NCBI GenBank assembly: GCA_965215845.1
Contig: CBDCEL010000003.1
Coordinates: 434,001-498,000 of the forward strand
Length of the DNA: 64,000 bases
Direction of reading: 5' to 3'
Source: Aurantibacter_A sp965215845
Lineage (GTDB): Bacteria; Bacteroidota; Bacteroidia; Flavobacteriales; Flavobacteriaceae
Part shown: in pieces, positions 18,789 through 27,398 of the stretch
How the letters are laid out: each line of letters begins with the position of its first letter
How positions within the stretch are numbered: the first letter of the stretch is position 1
Made by a program: the position numbers and the translations under genes
The notes under the pieces: generated by a model
Told to the model about the DNA's origin: nothing
The model's database searches: none
The model's input: only the letters and a program-made list of their open reading frames with translations

Positions 18789-19172
18789 TTAGCCCGCAAA
18801 TTTGTTCTTATTCAGTTCTTTGGCAATTCTCACTAACAACTCTGAAGGGCTTATGGGCTTCGAAAGAAAATCATTGGCGCCCAGTTCAAAGGCACTCAAT
18901 ACATTTTCTTCATTTCCGGCCGATGAGATTACAATAATCGGAACACTGGATTTCATTTCGTTCCTGACAAAATCGATGAGTTCAATGCCCGAAAAATAAG
19001 GCATCATAATATCGCAAATAATGATATCTGGGATGACTTCGTTTAGATACGCTTTTACCTCCTTGCCATCACGGCTAATGTGTACTTCGTATCCGCCCTT
19101 TTCAAGTCTATGCCTTAACAATGCCGCCAACAACTCGTCGTCTTCGGCCAATAAAACCCTTTCGTTGCTCAT
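18789..19172 (-). CDS. Stand-alone response regulator receiver domain
   Basis: 127 aa, only a CheY-like domain. The acidic pair (AEDDE), the phospho-acceptor Asp in ICDIMMP, the conserved Ser in VISSAG and the Lys in FLSKPIS are all present. There is no output domain, so it should act by protein contact, perhaps on the HEAT protein or the GT2. It lies 3 nt downstream of the hybrid kinase gene and is probably a phosphorylation target of its HPt domain. Confidence 0.92.
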   Translation of the reverse strand: MSNERVLLAEDDELLAALLRHRLEKGGYEVHISRDGKEVKAYLNEVIPDIIICDIMMPYFSGIELIDFVRNEMKSSVPIIVISSAGNEENVLSAFELGANDFLSKPISPSELLVRIAKELNKNKFAG

Positions 19173-19175
19173 CGT

Positions 19176-20930
19176 TCAACCTCCCTTTAATTCTTCAACT
19201 GCTTCATCAATCGCCCTTTCCACTGCCGGATATTCCTTTGAAAAGCGAACAAGCAGATATTCCAAATGCCTCCAATCGGGATTGTTTTCAGATCCATTTC
19301 TGATTCCTTCTATAATCCCCAATAGGCTATTTGCATTTATCATTTTTAGCCCCGCCTTAATCTTATGGCAGGTGAACCGCAGTCCTTCCAAATCTTCATT
19401 TTTCAGATGTGCCTGCGTATTTGAAAGAAATTCGTGTATGTTCTGCTTAAAAAGTTCGATCAACTCCACAACGATGTCCATATCGTTTAGGGAATGTGAT
19501 AATAAAGGTGTCAGGTTCACTAGTTGACCTTCATCTTTTTCCTCGGAAATCATGGCATCCCGTCCACCAGATGTATCCCCTTGCGGATTGATGCCTCTTT
19601 TGTTGGAAATCAATTTGTTCAATAGTTCTTGGGAACTAAAGGGTTTTAGCAAATAGTCGTCCATTCCATAGGCAATGCACTTTTCCTTGTCCCTAATGGT
19701 GTAATCCGCCGTCAAGGCAATTATCGGAATCTGCCGAATTCTTCTGCTCGAGCTGTTTCTGATAAGCTTGGTGATTTCAAAGCCGTTCATTTTTGGCATT
19801 CTTAAGTCCATAAGAATTACGTCGATCTCATGATTGTCAAGAATTTCCATACCTAATGGGCCATCATCGGTAATATGTAATTCACATTCCCAGGCCTTGA
19901 GGCGTTGTTCGATCAATCGCTGGTTTAGCTCATTGTCCTCGAAAACCAATATTTTAAGTCCGGACACCTGCTTTGAGGGTCCTTGTTCATCAGCGCTTAA
20001 AACCACCTTCTTGGCGTCAACGGGTTTTTCGGCCATGCCAAAAGGCATGGTGAATTTTATCGTGGTGCCTACATTCAGCTCGCTGGCAACGGAAACCTGC
20101 CCTCCCAGTTTGTCGACAATTTGTTTGACAATGCTCAAACCGAGGCTTGTACCGCCATATTTTGGTTGGGCTTTTGAATCGGCCTGTTTATAAGGGTCGA
20201 AGATTTCGTCAATTTTTTCGATAGCTATTCCAATCCCGTTATCGGCGATCTCAAATTGGATCAAATGTTCGTTTCGCTCCCCTTTTAGGGTTGAAATATT
20301 TAAATGCACTTCACCTTCCTCCACAAACTTGATGGCATTGCCCATCAGGTTCAAAATTACCTGGGTAAGTTTCGAGGGATCTCCCATCAACCTTTCGGGA
20401 ATATCTTTGCCTACACTACTCGTCAGAGTCACATTCTTATTGGTAATCAGGGTATTACACAAAAACATGACATCCCTGACCAAACCAAAGAGATTGAATT
20501 CAACTCGTTGAAACTGAACCCTACCTGCCACAAGTTTCGAATACTCCAGCAGTTCGTTGACGATTTCCAACAGCGAGGTCGAGGCCGATTGAATGGCGTT
20601 TACCTGAGATAATTGGTCTTCGTCAAGGGTGGTGTTTTTCAACGAATCGGTGAAGCCGATAATGCCGTTCAACGGGCCGCAGATTTCGTGGCCCATATTT
20701 GCTAACAATCCCGTTTCAAGGTTCTCGGCATCATCGGATGGTTTAATCGATTCGGGATTGTCCCTAGGCGCTTGTCCTTCTTTTTCGATCGTATTCCGTA
20801 AGTCCGCTTTGAAGGTCTGAAAAGACGTTCGAAGTTGTGAAGCTTCGTCAAAGCTCAATTCGTCAAATGAAAAGTCACTTAAAGTGGATTCTAAGCGTGA
20901 CAATAGGGAAAGAATGTCGCTAGATTTCAA
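19176..20930 (-). CDS. Soluble hybrid histidine kinase (HisKA-HATPase-REC-HPt)
   Basis: 584 aa starting at TTG 20930: there is no in-frame ATG before the upstream stop, and none inside before residue 80. A ~75-residue coiled-coil-like N-region precedes the H-box ANMGHEICGPLNGIIGF, where the usual Arg-Thr before Pro is Cys-Gly. The ATPase has an N-box (LNLMGNAIKFV), DNGIGI and GTSLGLSIV. A receiver domain (phospho-Asp in ILMDLRMPKMNG, Lys in LLKPFS) and a C-terminal HPt domain (His in CHKIKAGLKMI) follow. No sensor or membrane segment, so the signal must come through a partner. It is the first gene of the exopolysaccharide-type operon. Confidence 0.88.
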   Translation of the reverse strand: MKSSDILSLLSRLESTLSDFSFDELSFDEASQLRTSFQTFKADLRNTIEKEGQAPRDNPESIKPSDDAENLETGLLANMGHEICGPLNGIIGFTDSLKNTTLDEDQLSQVNAIQSASTSLLEIVNELLEYSKLVAGRVQFQRVEFNLFGLVRDVMFLCNTLITNKNVTLTSSVGKDIPERLMGDPSKLTQVILNLMGNAIKFVEEGEVHLNISTLKGERNEHLIQFEIADNGIGIAIEKIDEIFDPYKQADSKAQPKYGGTSLGLSIVKQIVDKLGGQVSVASELNVGTTIKFTMPFGMAEKPVDAKKVVLSADEQGPSKQVSGLKILVFEDNELNQRLIEQRLKAWECELHITDDGPLGMEILDNHEIDVILMDLRMPKMNGFEITKLIRNSSSRRIRQIPIIALTADYTIRDKEKCIAYGMDDYLLKPFSSQELLNKLISNKRGINPQGDTSGGRDAMISEEKDEGQLVNLTPLLSHSLNDMDIVVELIELFKQNIHEFLSNTQAHLKNEDLEGLRFTCHKIKAGLKMINANSLLGIIEGIRNGSENNPDWRHLEYLLVRFSKEYPAVERAIDEAVEELKGG

Positions 20931-21128
20931 AAGGGCTTGATTTGGGTTATTTTCCTAAGAATTGGAAGGGCATTCCAATTTGGTGATTCTCACCGCATTA
21001 ATTCAACAGCTCGTATGGTTAGGATGTCTCTAAATTCCTACTCTCATCCCATATATACAATAAAATGTTACCTATGCTTTATATTCTGTTGTCAAATGGC
21101 TTTATTTGTAGGTCAGAAAAACAATTTT

Positions 21129-22427
21129 ATGAAGCAATACGTCCTATTTTTCTGTCTTTTTACCCTAGTATCCTGTAAAGAGGACAAGCAAGTGAAAGCA
21201 ACAAAGTTCGAAGAGCCCCTTGAAGAGAAGGCGAAAAGAATTCACGATTCGGTCATTACAATCGACACCCACGACGACATCAACGTCAAGAATTTCACCG
21301 ACAGTATAAATTATACGCAACGATTGGAAACGCAGGTCAATCTGCCGAAAATGGAAGAAGGCGGCCTTGATGTGGCCTGGCTCATAGTCTATACAGGTCA
21401 AGGAGACTTAAATGCTGAAGGCTACAAAAAAGCCGAAGAAAACGCATTGTCAAAATTCGATGCCATACATCGCCTTTGTGAGCAATTGGCTCCCGATAGA
21501 ATTGAATTGGCCTTGACCTCCGATGATGTACGAAGAATAGCAAAAACAGGAAAAAAAGTGGCCATGATCGGGGTCGAAAATGCATACCCTATCGGCGAGG
21601 ACCTTTCAAACATCGAGAAGTACCATGAACTGGGGGCGCGATATATATCGCTTTCTCACAATGGACATAGTCAATTCTGCGATTCGAACACCGGGGAAGA
21701 AGACGGTGTATGGCTCCATAATGGTTTAAGTGATCTTGGGAAAGAAGCTGTAAATGAGATGAATAGACTGGGGATTATGATTGATGTTTCACATCCGTCC
21801 AAAGAAGCGATGAAGCAAATGATCGAATTGTCAAAAGCACCGATAATCGCTTCCCATTCTTCTGCAAGGGCCTTATGCGGACATAGTCGAAATCTTGATG
21901 ACGAGCAACTGATGATGATGAAAGAAAATGGCGGCGTAGTCCAGACCGTGGCATTCAGCTCTTACCTGAACACCGAAAAAAGTGAAAAGCGTTCAGCTTA
22001 TATGAAATCGATTTACCAAGATGTTGCCGATTCCTTGGGCATTGATTGGTATGAACGTTCAGAATTTGGCTCATTGAACAAGGCACAACAGGCGGCATTT
22101 ATTGAGAACTATCCGAAGGTAATGAAAATCGGCAAGGAGCTGGTCGCCGAAAAATCAGATGTTCCCCCAGCGGTCAACGTGTCCGATTTTGTGGACCATA
22201 TCGATTATATGGTCAAGTTGATCGGAATAGACCATGTCGGTATCAGCTCTGATTTTGACGGTGGCGGTGGAATTGAAGGGTGGTCAGATGCCTCGGAAAC
22301 ACTCAATGTCACATTAGAGCTTGTTAAAAGGGGCTATACCGAAGAAGAAATCGACAAACTTTGGGGAGCAAATCTTTTGCGTGTGCTGGATGAGGTTCAG
22401 GCCATAGCAAAAGATCTAAACAGTTAA
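21129..22427 (+). CDS. Membrane dipeptidase (peptidase family M19), lipoprotein
   Basis: 432 aa from the ATG at 21129, which gives a clean lipoprotein signal with LVSC (Cys16); the longer open frame back to 20937 has no sensible N-terminus. M19 enzymes are zinc dipeptidases in the periplasm. The ligands are visible: IDTHDDIN near residue 45, GVENA, DVSHPS, IASHSSARAL and SSDFDGG. It is divergent from the kinase operon (198-nt shared upstream region) and its stop codon overlaps that of the convergent thioesterase gene. Confidence 0.88.
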   Translation: MKQYVLFFCLFTLVSCKEDKQVKATKFEEPLEEKAKRIHDSVITIDTHDDINVKNFTDSINYTQRLETQVNLPKMEEGGLDVAWLIVYTGQGDLNAEGYKKAEENALSKFDAIHRLCEQLAPDRIELALTSDDVRRIAKTGKKVAMIGVENAYPIGEDLSNIEKYHELGARYISLSHNGHSQFCDSNTGEEDGVWLHNGLSDLGKEAVNEMNRLGIMIDVSHPSKEAMKQMIELSKAPIIASHSSARALCGHSRNLDDEQLMMMKENGGVVQTVAFSSYLNTEKSEKRSAYMKSIYQDVADSLGIDWYERSEFGSLNKAQQAAFIENYPKVMKIGKELVAEKSDVPPAVNVSDFVDHIDYMVKLIGIDHVGISSDFDGGGGIEGWSDASETLNVTLELVKRGYTEEEIDKLWGANLLRVLDEVQAIAKDLNS

Positions 22428-22810
22428 TTTAGTCGGTCTTTTACATATTCGATCTTCGTTTTTCCGTGCGGGGCCGGTTTGCCGTTTTTATCAAGATTCA
22501 CCATCACAATATTATCGACCGTAAGAATCGTTTGTCGCGTCATCATGTTACGCACCTCCGACTTTACCGTCAATGAAGACTTTCCGAATTTAACCACCTC
22601 AATACCGATTTCGACCACATCACCCTGTACGGCCGCACTCATGAAGTTGATTTCGGACATATACTTGGTCACTATTTTCTTGTTTTCCAATTGCACAATG
22701 CAATAAAGGGCTACTTCTTCGTCCATCCATTCCAATAACCTCCCCCCGAACAAGGTGCCATTGGCATTCAAATCTTCAGGCTTGACCCACTTTCTGGTAT
22801 GAAATCTCAT
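22424..22810 (-). CDS. Acyl-CoA thioesterase, hotdog fold (YciA-like)
   Basis: 128 aa from the ATG at 22810; a GTG at 22840 would add ten residues. Hotdog signature: NANGTLFGGRLLEWMDEEVAL with the conserved Asn/Asp-Glu active-site region, then YMSEINFMSAAVQGDVVEIG. It hydrolyses acyl-CoA thioesters in the cytosol. Single gene, convergent with the dipeptidase, with 4 nt of overlap at the stops. Confidence 0.85.
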   Translation of the reverse strand: MRFHTRKWVKPEDLNANGTLFGGRLLEWMDEEVALYCIVQLENKKIVTKYMSEINFMSAAVQGDVVEIGIEVVKFGKSSLTVKSEVRNMMTRQTILTVDNIVMVNLDKNGKPAPHGKTKIEYVKDRLN

Positions 22811-22928
22811 AACTTCTTGTTTTCGGGGCAAAATTAACACAACATAGGTGAAGAAAATCCCTTTAACAATCGAAATATGTTATTTGGCAATAGTTGTTAA
22901 TTTTTCAATAATGTTTTCATAATACCTA

Positions 22929-22958
22929 TTTGGTTTTGGCCAATAAAAAATATTTTTA
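22929..22958 (+). promoter_or_regulatory. Possible promoter for the phosphatidylserine decarboxylase gene
   Basis: TTTG (22929-22932), an 18-nt spacer, then TATTTTTA (22951-22958), one mismatch from the TAnnTTTG -7 element. It lies about 50 nt before the ATG at 23011 in an AT-rich 200-nt spacer. Confidence 0.3.
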
Positions 22959-23010
22959 AGTAGGTAAATGCAGTGCATAGACCCATAAAACCAATTCAAT
23001 CCATTCGTAA

Positions 23011-23868
23011 ATGCAGGCATTCGCGGGCGAGAACAAAATTCAGGATAATGGCTTCAAGGTCTTTGATGTGCCTCAATGGCGCGCCCGGTTTTATCGCTAT
23101 ATGTCGTTGAAGGTATGGGGCAACATCCCTAGCAATCTTCAGCGTTCCATTTCCTCGGGCTATGCCTCATTTTACAGCAGGCCCTTGTCAAAAAAAATAA
23201 TTGGGCCGTACATAAAATACAATTACGGGTCGCAAAAGTATCTCGAGAATTTCAAGCCTCCCCATGGAAAGGAAGACTTTGAATGCTTTCAAGACTTCTT
23301 TATACGGGAATTCAAAGAACGGCCCACCAACAAGGAGGCCTGGGTTTGGCCTTGTGAAGGACTACTGTGCGAAAGCGAAAGGGTCGAAAACATGACCACA
23401 TCGCGGGTCAAGCAAGATAAACGTGAAATAGCGGTCGTTTTTGGGGTGCCCCAAGGCTCAATTCCCAAGAACTATTCATATACCAACGTATTTCTACACA
23501 ACAAAAATTATCATCGCATTCATGCCCCTGTAAACGGAACCATTTCAAGAATTCAACATGTGGCCGGCGACCTTGTGGTGCTCAGGCCCTGGATTTACAA
23601 GCAAAATCCATCAATTCCCGCATTTAGAAACGAACGCTACAATATTGATATTACTGACGAGGCCGGTGATGTATGGCATCTTTCAATAGTTGGCGGACCT
23701 GCCGTTGGCACCATTAAATTGCCGGACCATGTTTCGTTGGGCGCCCCTATTTCGAAGTTGCAGGAACTGGCCGTGTTTTATCTCGGATCCACCTGTTGCA
23801 TGGCATCCCCTAAAGCTCCCAGATTCCATAAGACAAATTCGTTCGTGGCGGTCGGTGAAAGTTACTGA
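23011..23868 (+). CDS. psd: Phosphatidylserine decarboxylase family proenzyme
   Basis: 285 aa. Psd makes phosphatidylethanolamine by a pyruvoyl cofactor formed through self-cleavage at an LGST site. That site is present at residues ~258-261 (FYLGSTCCMAS), with the conserved NYHRIHAPVNG upstream. No clear membrane segment; such proteins usually associate peripherally with the inner membrane. Longer than the ~220-aa short form common in flavobacteria, so it may be a second or specialised Psd. Confidence 0.85.
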   Translation: MQAFAGENKIQDNGFKVFDVPQWRARFYRYMSLKVWGNIPSNLQRSISSGYASFYSRPLSKKIIGPYIKYNYGSQKYLENFKPPHGKEDFECFQDFFIREFKERPTNKEAWVWPCEGLLCESERVENMTTSRVKQDKREIAVVFGVPQGSIPKNYSYTNVFLHNKNYHRIHAPVNGTISRIQHVAGDLVVLRPWIYKQNPSIPAFRNERYNIDITDEAGDVWHLSIVGGPAVGTIKLPDHVSLGAPISKLQELAVFYLGSTCCMASPKAPRFHKTNSFVAVGESY

Positions 23869-23900
23869 ACCGATTCAGGGTTTTCCTAATTCCCAACTTG

Positions 23901-24791
23901 CTAAAAAAGTGTTTTGGGCTCGGCCAGAGTCGCCGGCACCTTTAAACCTACATTCAACTTTTGGTTCAATTTATTAATGAAATAAGCTGATAATAAGGGA
24001 GATGCCAATTCAAGGTTTTGATGCACAAAAAAGTGGATATTTCTTAACCCTTTTCCTCTCCATTGCTCCAATCGGTCGACCCAATCGTCTAAACGATCAT
24101 AATCCGTTGGGTGGTTCGCGCCGACATACCTGATAAAGGCTTCATTGTTGCTCAGACGCATATGCATCATATCGCGCCTGCCCGCGGTATCGACAAGAAT
24201 ATTTGCGATGTTGTTCTCCTTGAGCAGATGAAATAGCTCATCGGCAACCTTGCCATCGGTAAACCAATCCGTATGGCGAAACTCCATCGCCAATCGAAAC
24301 TCCTTTGGCCAATATTCGACAAAACGCACTACCCTATCCCAGTTTTTGGGTCCGAAATTGTTGTGCATCTGCAAAAAGACGGTTCCCAGCTTTTCCTTGA
24401 GGTTCGAGGTAACGTGCAAATATTCATCAAGTATCGGGTAGGCCTCGTCGTTCAAGCGACGTAGATGGCTGACATTTTGGACTATTTTTGGAAAGAATTT
24501 AAAATTATCCGGCGTTTTTTCATGCCATCCAATATAGGTCGATGGCGGAAAAATACGGTAAAAAGTGGCGTTCAACTCGATGCAATTGAACTGGGTACTA
24601 TAATAGGCCAATTCATCCTTTGTTCCCCTAGGGTAAAAATTCTTCAGGTCTTGGCGGTTCCATTTCGCGCAACCTACATATAGATTCAACGAATCATCGT
24701 TTGGTATCGACAAGGTATTATCCGTATCGGGATGGTCTTGGGGAATTGTGAAATCGACCAATTCAGGGTTTTCTACTTTTCCAAACTTCAT
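23901..24791 (-). CDS. DUF72 family protein (YecE-like, TIM barrel)
   Basis: 296 aa. DUF72 features: LYVGCAKWNRQDLKNFYP, YYSTQFNCIELNATFYRIFPP, FKFFPKIVQNVSHLRRL, FLQMHNNFGPKN, AMEFRHTDWF. The fold is a TIM barrel of unknown enzymatic role. Cytosolic, convergent with psd; only 32 nt separate the two stops. Confidence 0.85.
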   Translation of the reverse strand: MKFGKVENPELVDFTIPQDHPDTDNTLSIPNDDSLNLYVGCAKWNRQDLKNFYPRGTKDELAYYSTQFNCIELNATFYRIFPPSTYIGWHEKTPDNFKFFPKIVQNVSHLRRLNDEAYPILDEYLHVTSNLKEKLGTVFLQMHNNFGPKNWDRVVRFVEYWPKEFRLAMEFRHTDWFTDGKVADELFHLLKENNIANILVDTAGRRDMMHMRLSNNEAFIRYVGANHPTDYDRLDDWVDRLEQWRGKGLRNIHFFVHQNLELASPLLSAYFINKLNQKLNVGLKVPATLAEPKTLF

Positions 24792-24932
24792 GATCTCAAG
24801 TTTTATCCAAAATTAAACATATTCAGCATAGGCGCCATACAATCCTTACGATGTCCAATACAAATTGAGCTCCTTAAAAAATTAATCGCAACAATCATTA
24901 AATCAAATAAAAGCATGGAAATGGTAGAAGAA

Positions 24933-25613
24933 TTACTTTAACAATGATTCTCCATTTAGATTGGTGGTCAAAATATCGCTCATCAAATCAAAATAGGGCC
25001 TTATCGCCTTAAAGGCATCGTCGACGCTTTTGATAAAATTGTCGGAAGTGATTTCCCCGTCGCTATACTTTTTGGTAAAAATGAATTGCTTCTTTTTGAT
25101 CAGGTCAATGTCGTCATGCTCTCGGTCAAACCCCTTCGGCGCGGTTTTGACCTCATCTCCGACCAAGCCTCCCCAATGATTGGTTAAAGTTTTACCTGAA
25201 ATGGTTTTTCTAAACTCTTTAGCATCAGATTCCAATTCTTTTCTAATACGAAGTAAATCCTCTTTGTTCGGTGCCCAAAATCCGGTTGCGATAAAACTTC
25301 CACCAGGCTGTATGTGAACATAGTACCCTCCCCTTAACTTGGCTCCATTTCTTGAAAATGAACAAGCCAAATTTGTTTTATATGGGGCCTTGTCCTTCGA
25401 AAAGCGTACGTCGCGATAAATACGAAAAACCTTTAGCTTCTCAATGTCATCGTGAACGTTCATACGGTTTTTAAGATCTTCCATGAGCATCTTGAAATCA
25501 GCCTCATGGCCCTTAAACTCTGACTTGTGCCCGGCAAACCATTCCCTATTGTTGTTCTTTTCGAGCTGCTTTAGAAACTTAACCGCTTTGGGGCTTACAG
25601 AAGTATTTTTCAT
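24933..25613 (-). CDS. DUF2461 domain protein
   Basis: 226 aa. The family pattern is clear: KFLKQLEKNNNREWFAGHKSE at the N-terminus, FRIYRDVRFSKDKAPYKTNLA in the centre and GGYYVHIQPGGSFIATGFW. Function unknown in the family. Cytosolic, no signal. Transcribed in the same direction as the DUF72 gene, 141 nt upstream of it; that spacer holds no visible gene. Confidence 0.88.
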   Translation of the reverse strand: MKNTSVSPKAVKFLKQLEKNNNREWFAGHKSEFKGHEADFKMLMEDLKNRMNVHDDIEKLKVFRIYRDVRFSKDKAPYKTNLACSFSRNGAKLRGGYYVHIQPGGSFIATGFWAPNKEDLLRIRKELESDAKEFRKTISGKTLTNHWGGLVGDEVKTAPKGFDREHDDIDLIKKKQFIFTKKYSDGEITSDNFIKSVDDAFKAIRPYFDLMSDILTTNLNGESLLK

Positions 25614-25708
25614 ATATCTCAGTTCATTTCGATTTTAAGCTAAAGTTAACCTTTTCACGAGAAAGGCTTTTGAATTAATGGTTAATTTTGGTTCTTAATC
25701 TGTACGCT

Positions 25709-26500
25709 ATGCATTACCAAGCAATCATAGACAATATTGTCAAAAATAAAAAACAGCCCAATCTCAGGTTCAAGCTCAAGGAAAAGGTAGAGGCTTTTAC
25801 AAACCGTCTTTTTTATACCTTGTTCGATATCGACACCCCAGTGGACAAGAATTTCGGCCTGCTCGAAAAGGAGTTCGATGAGCTTGTTGAGCTGGCCTGT
25901 TGGGAAGTCGACAAACCTTGCCAAAAGTTATGGGAGAATTATGTCGTCAAACTTCCTGTGATTTTGGAAAGCTTGAATCTCGATGCGGAGGCCATCGTAA
26001 GTTGTGACCCGGCTTCGTTGTCGATCGAAGAGGTATACATGGCCTACCCTGGTTTCTATGCAATTGCGATCTACAGATTGGCCCATGAACTTTATCAAGT
26101 GGGATTTCCCCTGGTACCCCGTATGATGACCGAATATGCACACCAAAAAACCGGGGTCGATATCAATCCGGGAGCAAAAATCGGAAAGTCTTTTTTTATC
26201 GACCATGCTACCGGTGTGGTCATTGGGGAGACGGCCGTGATAAAGGACAATGTGAAGATATACCAGGGTGTCACCTTGGGTGCACACTATGTTGCCAAGA
26301 AGCTTCAAAGGACCAAAAGGCACCCTACCATTGAAAACAATGTCACCATTTATGCCAATGCCACTATTTTGGGCGGAAAAACGGTAATCGGGGAACATAG
26401 TGTGATCGGTGGTAATGCATGGGTCACCTCCTCCGTTCCCGCCCATTCCACCGTTTTTCACATTCCTGAAATCAAGGTCAAAACCCTATCCCATGACTAA
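25709..26500 (+). CDS. cysE: Serine O-acetyltransferase
   Basis: 263 aa from ATG 25709; a TTG 21 nt upstream is possible. First step of cysteine synthesis from serine: acetyl transfer from acetyl-CoA. The left-handed beta-helix active region is present: GVDINPGAKIGKSFFIDHATGVVIGET (catalytic Asp-His) and KIYQGVTLGA. The long N-terminal helical domain matches the EpsC/CysE type. It overlaps cysM by 8 nt, so the two steps of the pathway are translationally coupled. Confidence 0.93.
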   Translation: MHYQAIIDNIVKNKKQPNLRFKLKEKVEAFTNRLFYTLFDIDTPVDKNFGLLEKEFDELVELACWEVDKPCQKLWENYVVKLPVILESLNLDAEAIVSCDPASLSIEEVYMAYPGFYAIAIYRLAHELYQVGFPLVPRMMTEYAHQKTGVDINPGAKIGKSFFIDHATGVVIGETAVIKDNVKIYQGVTLGAHYVAKKLQRTKRHPTIENNVTIYANATILGGKTVIGEHSVIGGNAWVTSSVPAHSTVFHIPEIKVKTLSHD

Positions 26501-27377
26501 GTCCATTTTAGATTTGATCGGCAATACCCCGATGGTCGAATCTAGATTTTTGAACAAAAATCGAAATATCAGGTTATTCTTCAAATTGGAAGGTCATAAT
26601 CCCGGGGGAAGCGTCAAAGATCGGGCAGCCTACAATATGATCAAAAGCGGTATCGAAAAAGGTGCGATTCAAAAGGATTCCAAATTAATCGAGGCGACCA
26701 GCGGCAATACCGGAATAGCCCTTGCGATGATTGCCGGAACCTATGGGCTTGATATCGAACTTGTAATGCCGGAAAATGCCACCAAGGAAAGGGTGCAGAC
26801 CATGAGGGCCTATGGCGCAAAGGTCACCCTTACCACATCTGAAAGAGGCATTGAAGGCGCCCGGGATCATGCGGAGGCAAAAGTTAGGGATGACGGATAC
26901 ATTATGTTGAACCAATTTGCCAATGACCATAACTGGATGGCCCATTATAAAACCACAGGACCCGAAATATGGCGCGATACAGCGGGAAAAATCACGCATT
27001 TCGTTTCCGCCATGGGCACTACCGGAACGATAATGGGTACCTCGACCTACCTAAAGGAGAAAAATAAAGACATTCAAATAATTGGTGCCCAACCTACCGA
27101 TGGTTCGAGCATCCCGGGAATACGCAAATGGCCGGAAGCCTATTTGCCCAAAATCTTCGACCGTACAAAAGTGGATGATATTATGGAAGTCAGCACCGAT
27201 GAAGCAAAGGCAATGGCCAGGCGATTGGCCCTTGAGGAAGGTATTTTTGCCGGAATGAGTAGCGGTGGTGCGGCAACGGTGGCATTAAGGCTCGCCGAGC
27301 GGTTGGAGAGCGGCACGATTGTCTCTATTGTCTGTGATCGCGGAGATCGCTATCTATCGTCGGATCTTTTTGACTGA
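26493..27377 (+). CDS. cysM: Cysteine synthase (O-acetylserine sulfhydrylase B type)
   Basis: 294 aa from ATG 26493, giving MTKSILDLIGNTPMV, the usual family start; an in-frame extension back to 26409 inside cysE is not meaningful. PLP enzyme: the Lys is in HNPGGSVKDRAA, the substrate loop is EATSGNTGIALA, the phosphate loop is AMGTTGTIMG. It makes cysteine from O-acetylserine and sulfide, directly after CysE. CysM rather than CysK is suggested by the length and the NATKERVQTMRAYGAKV region. Confidence 0.92.
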   Translation: MTKSILDLIGNTPMVESRFLNKNRNIRLFFKLEGHNPGGSVKDRAAYNMIKSGIEKGAIQKDSKLIEATSGNTGIALAMIAGTYGLDIELVMPENATKERVQTMRAYGAKVTLTTSERGIEGARDHAEAKVRDDGYIMLNQFANDHNWMAHYKTTGPEIWRDTAGKITHFVSAMGTTGTIMGTSTYLKEKNKDIQIIGAQPTDGSSIPGIRKWPEAYLPKIFDRTKVDDIMEVSTDEAKAMARRLALEEGIFAGMSSGGAATVALRLAERLESGTIVSIVCDRGDRYLSSDLFD

Positions 27378-27398
27378 GTCCGGTTGAACCGAAACGGC

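Noticed and set aside
16028..18799. Longer TTG start for the HEAT protein
   Set aside because: It overlaps the receiver gene and adds a stretch without family character; the ATG at 18739 gives a normal membrane anchor.
25928..26461. Minus-strand frame of 177 codons across cysE
   Set aside because: Antisense to a clear hexapeptide-repeat acetyltransferase; no recognisable motif.
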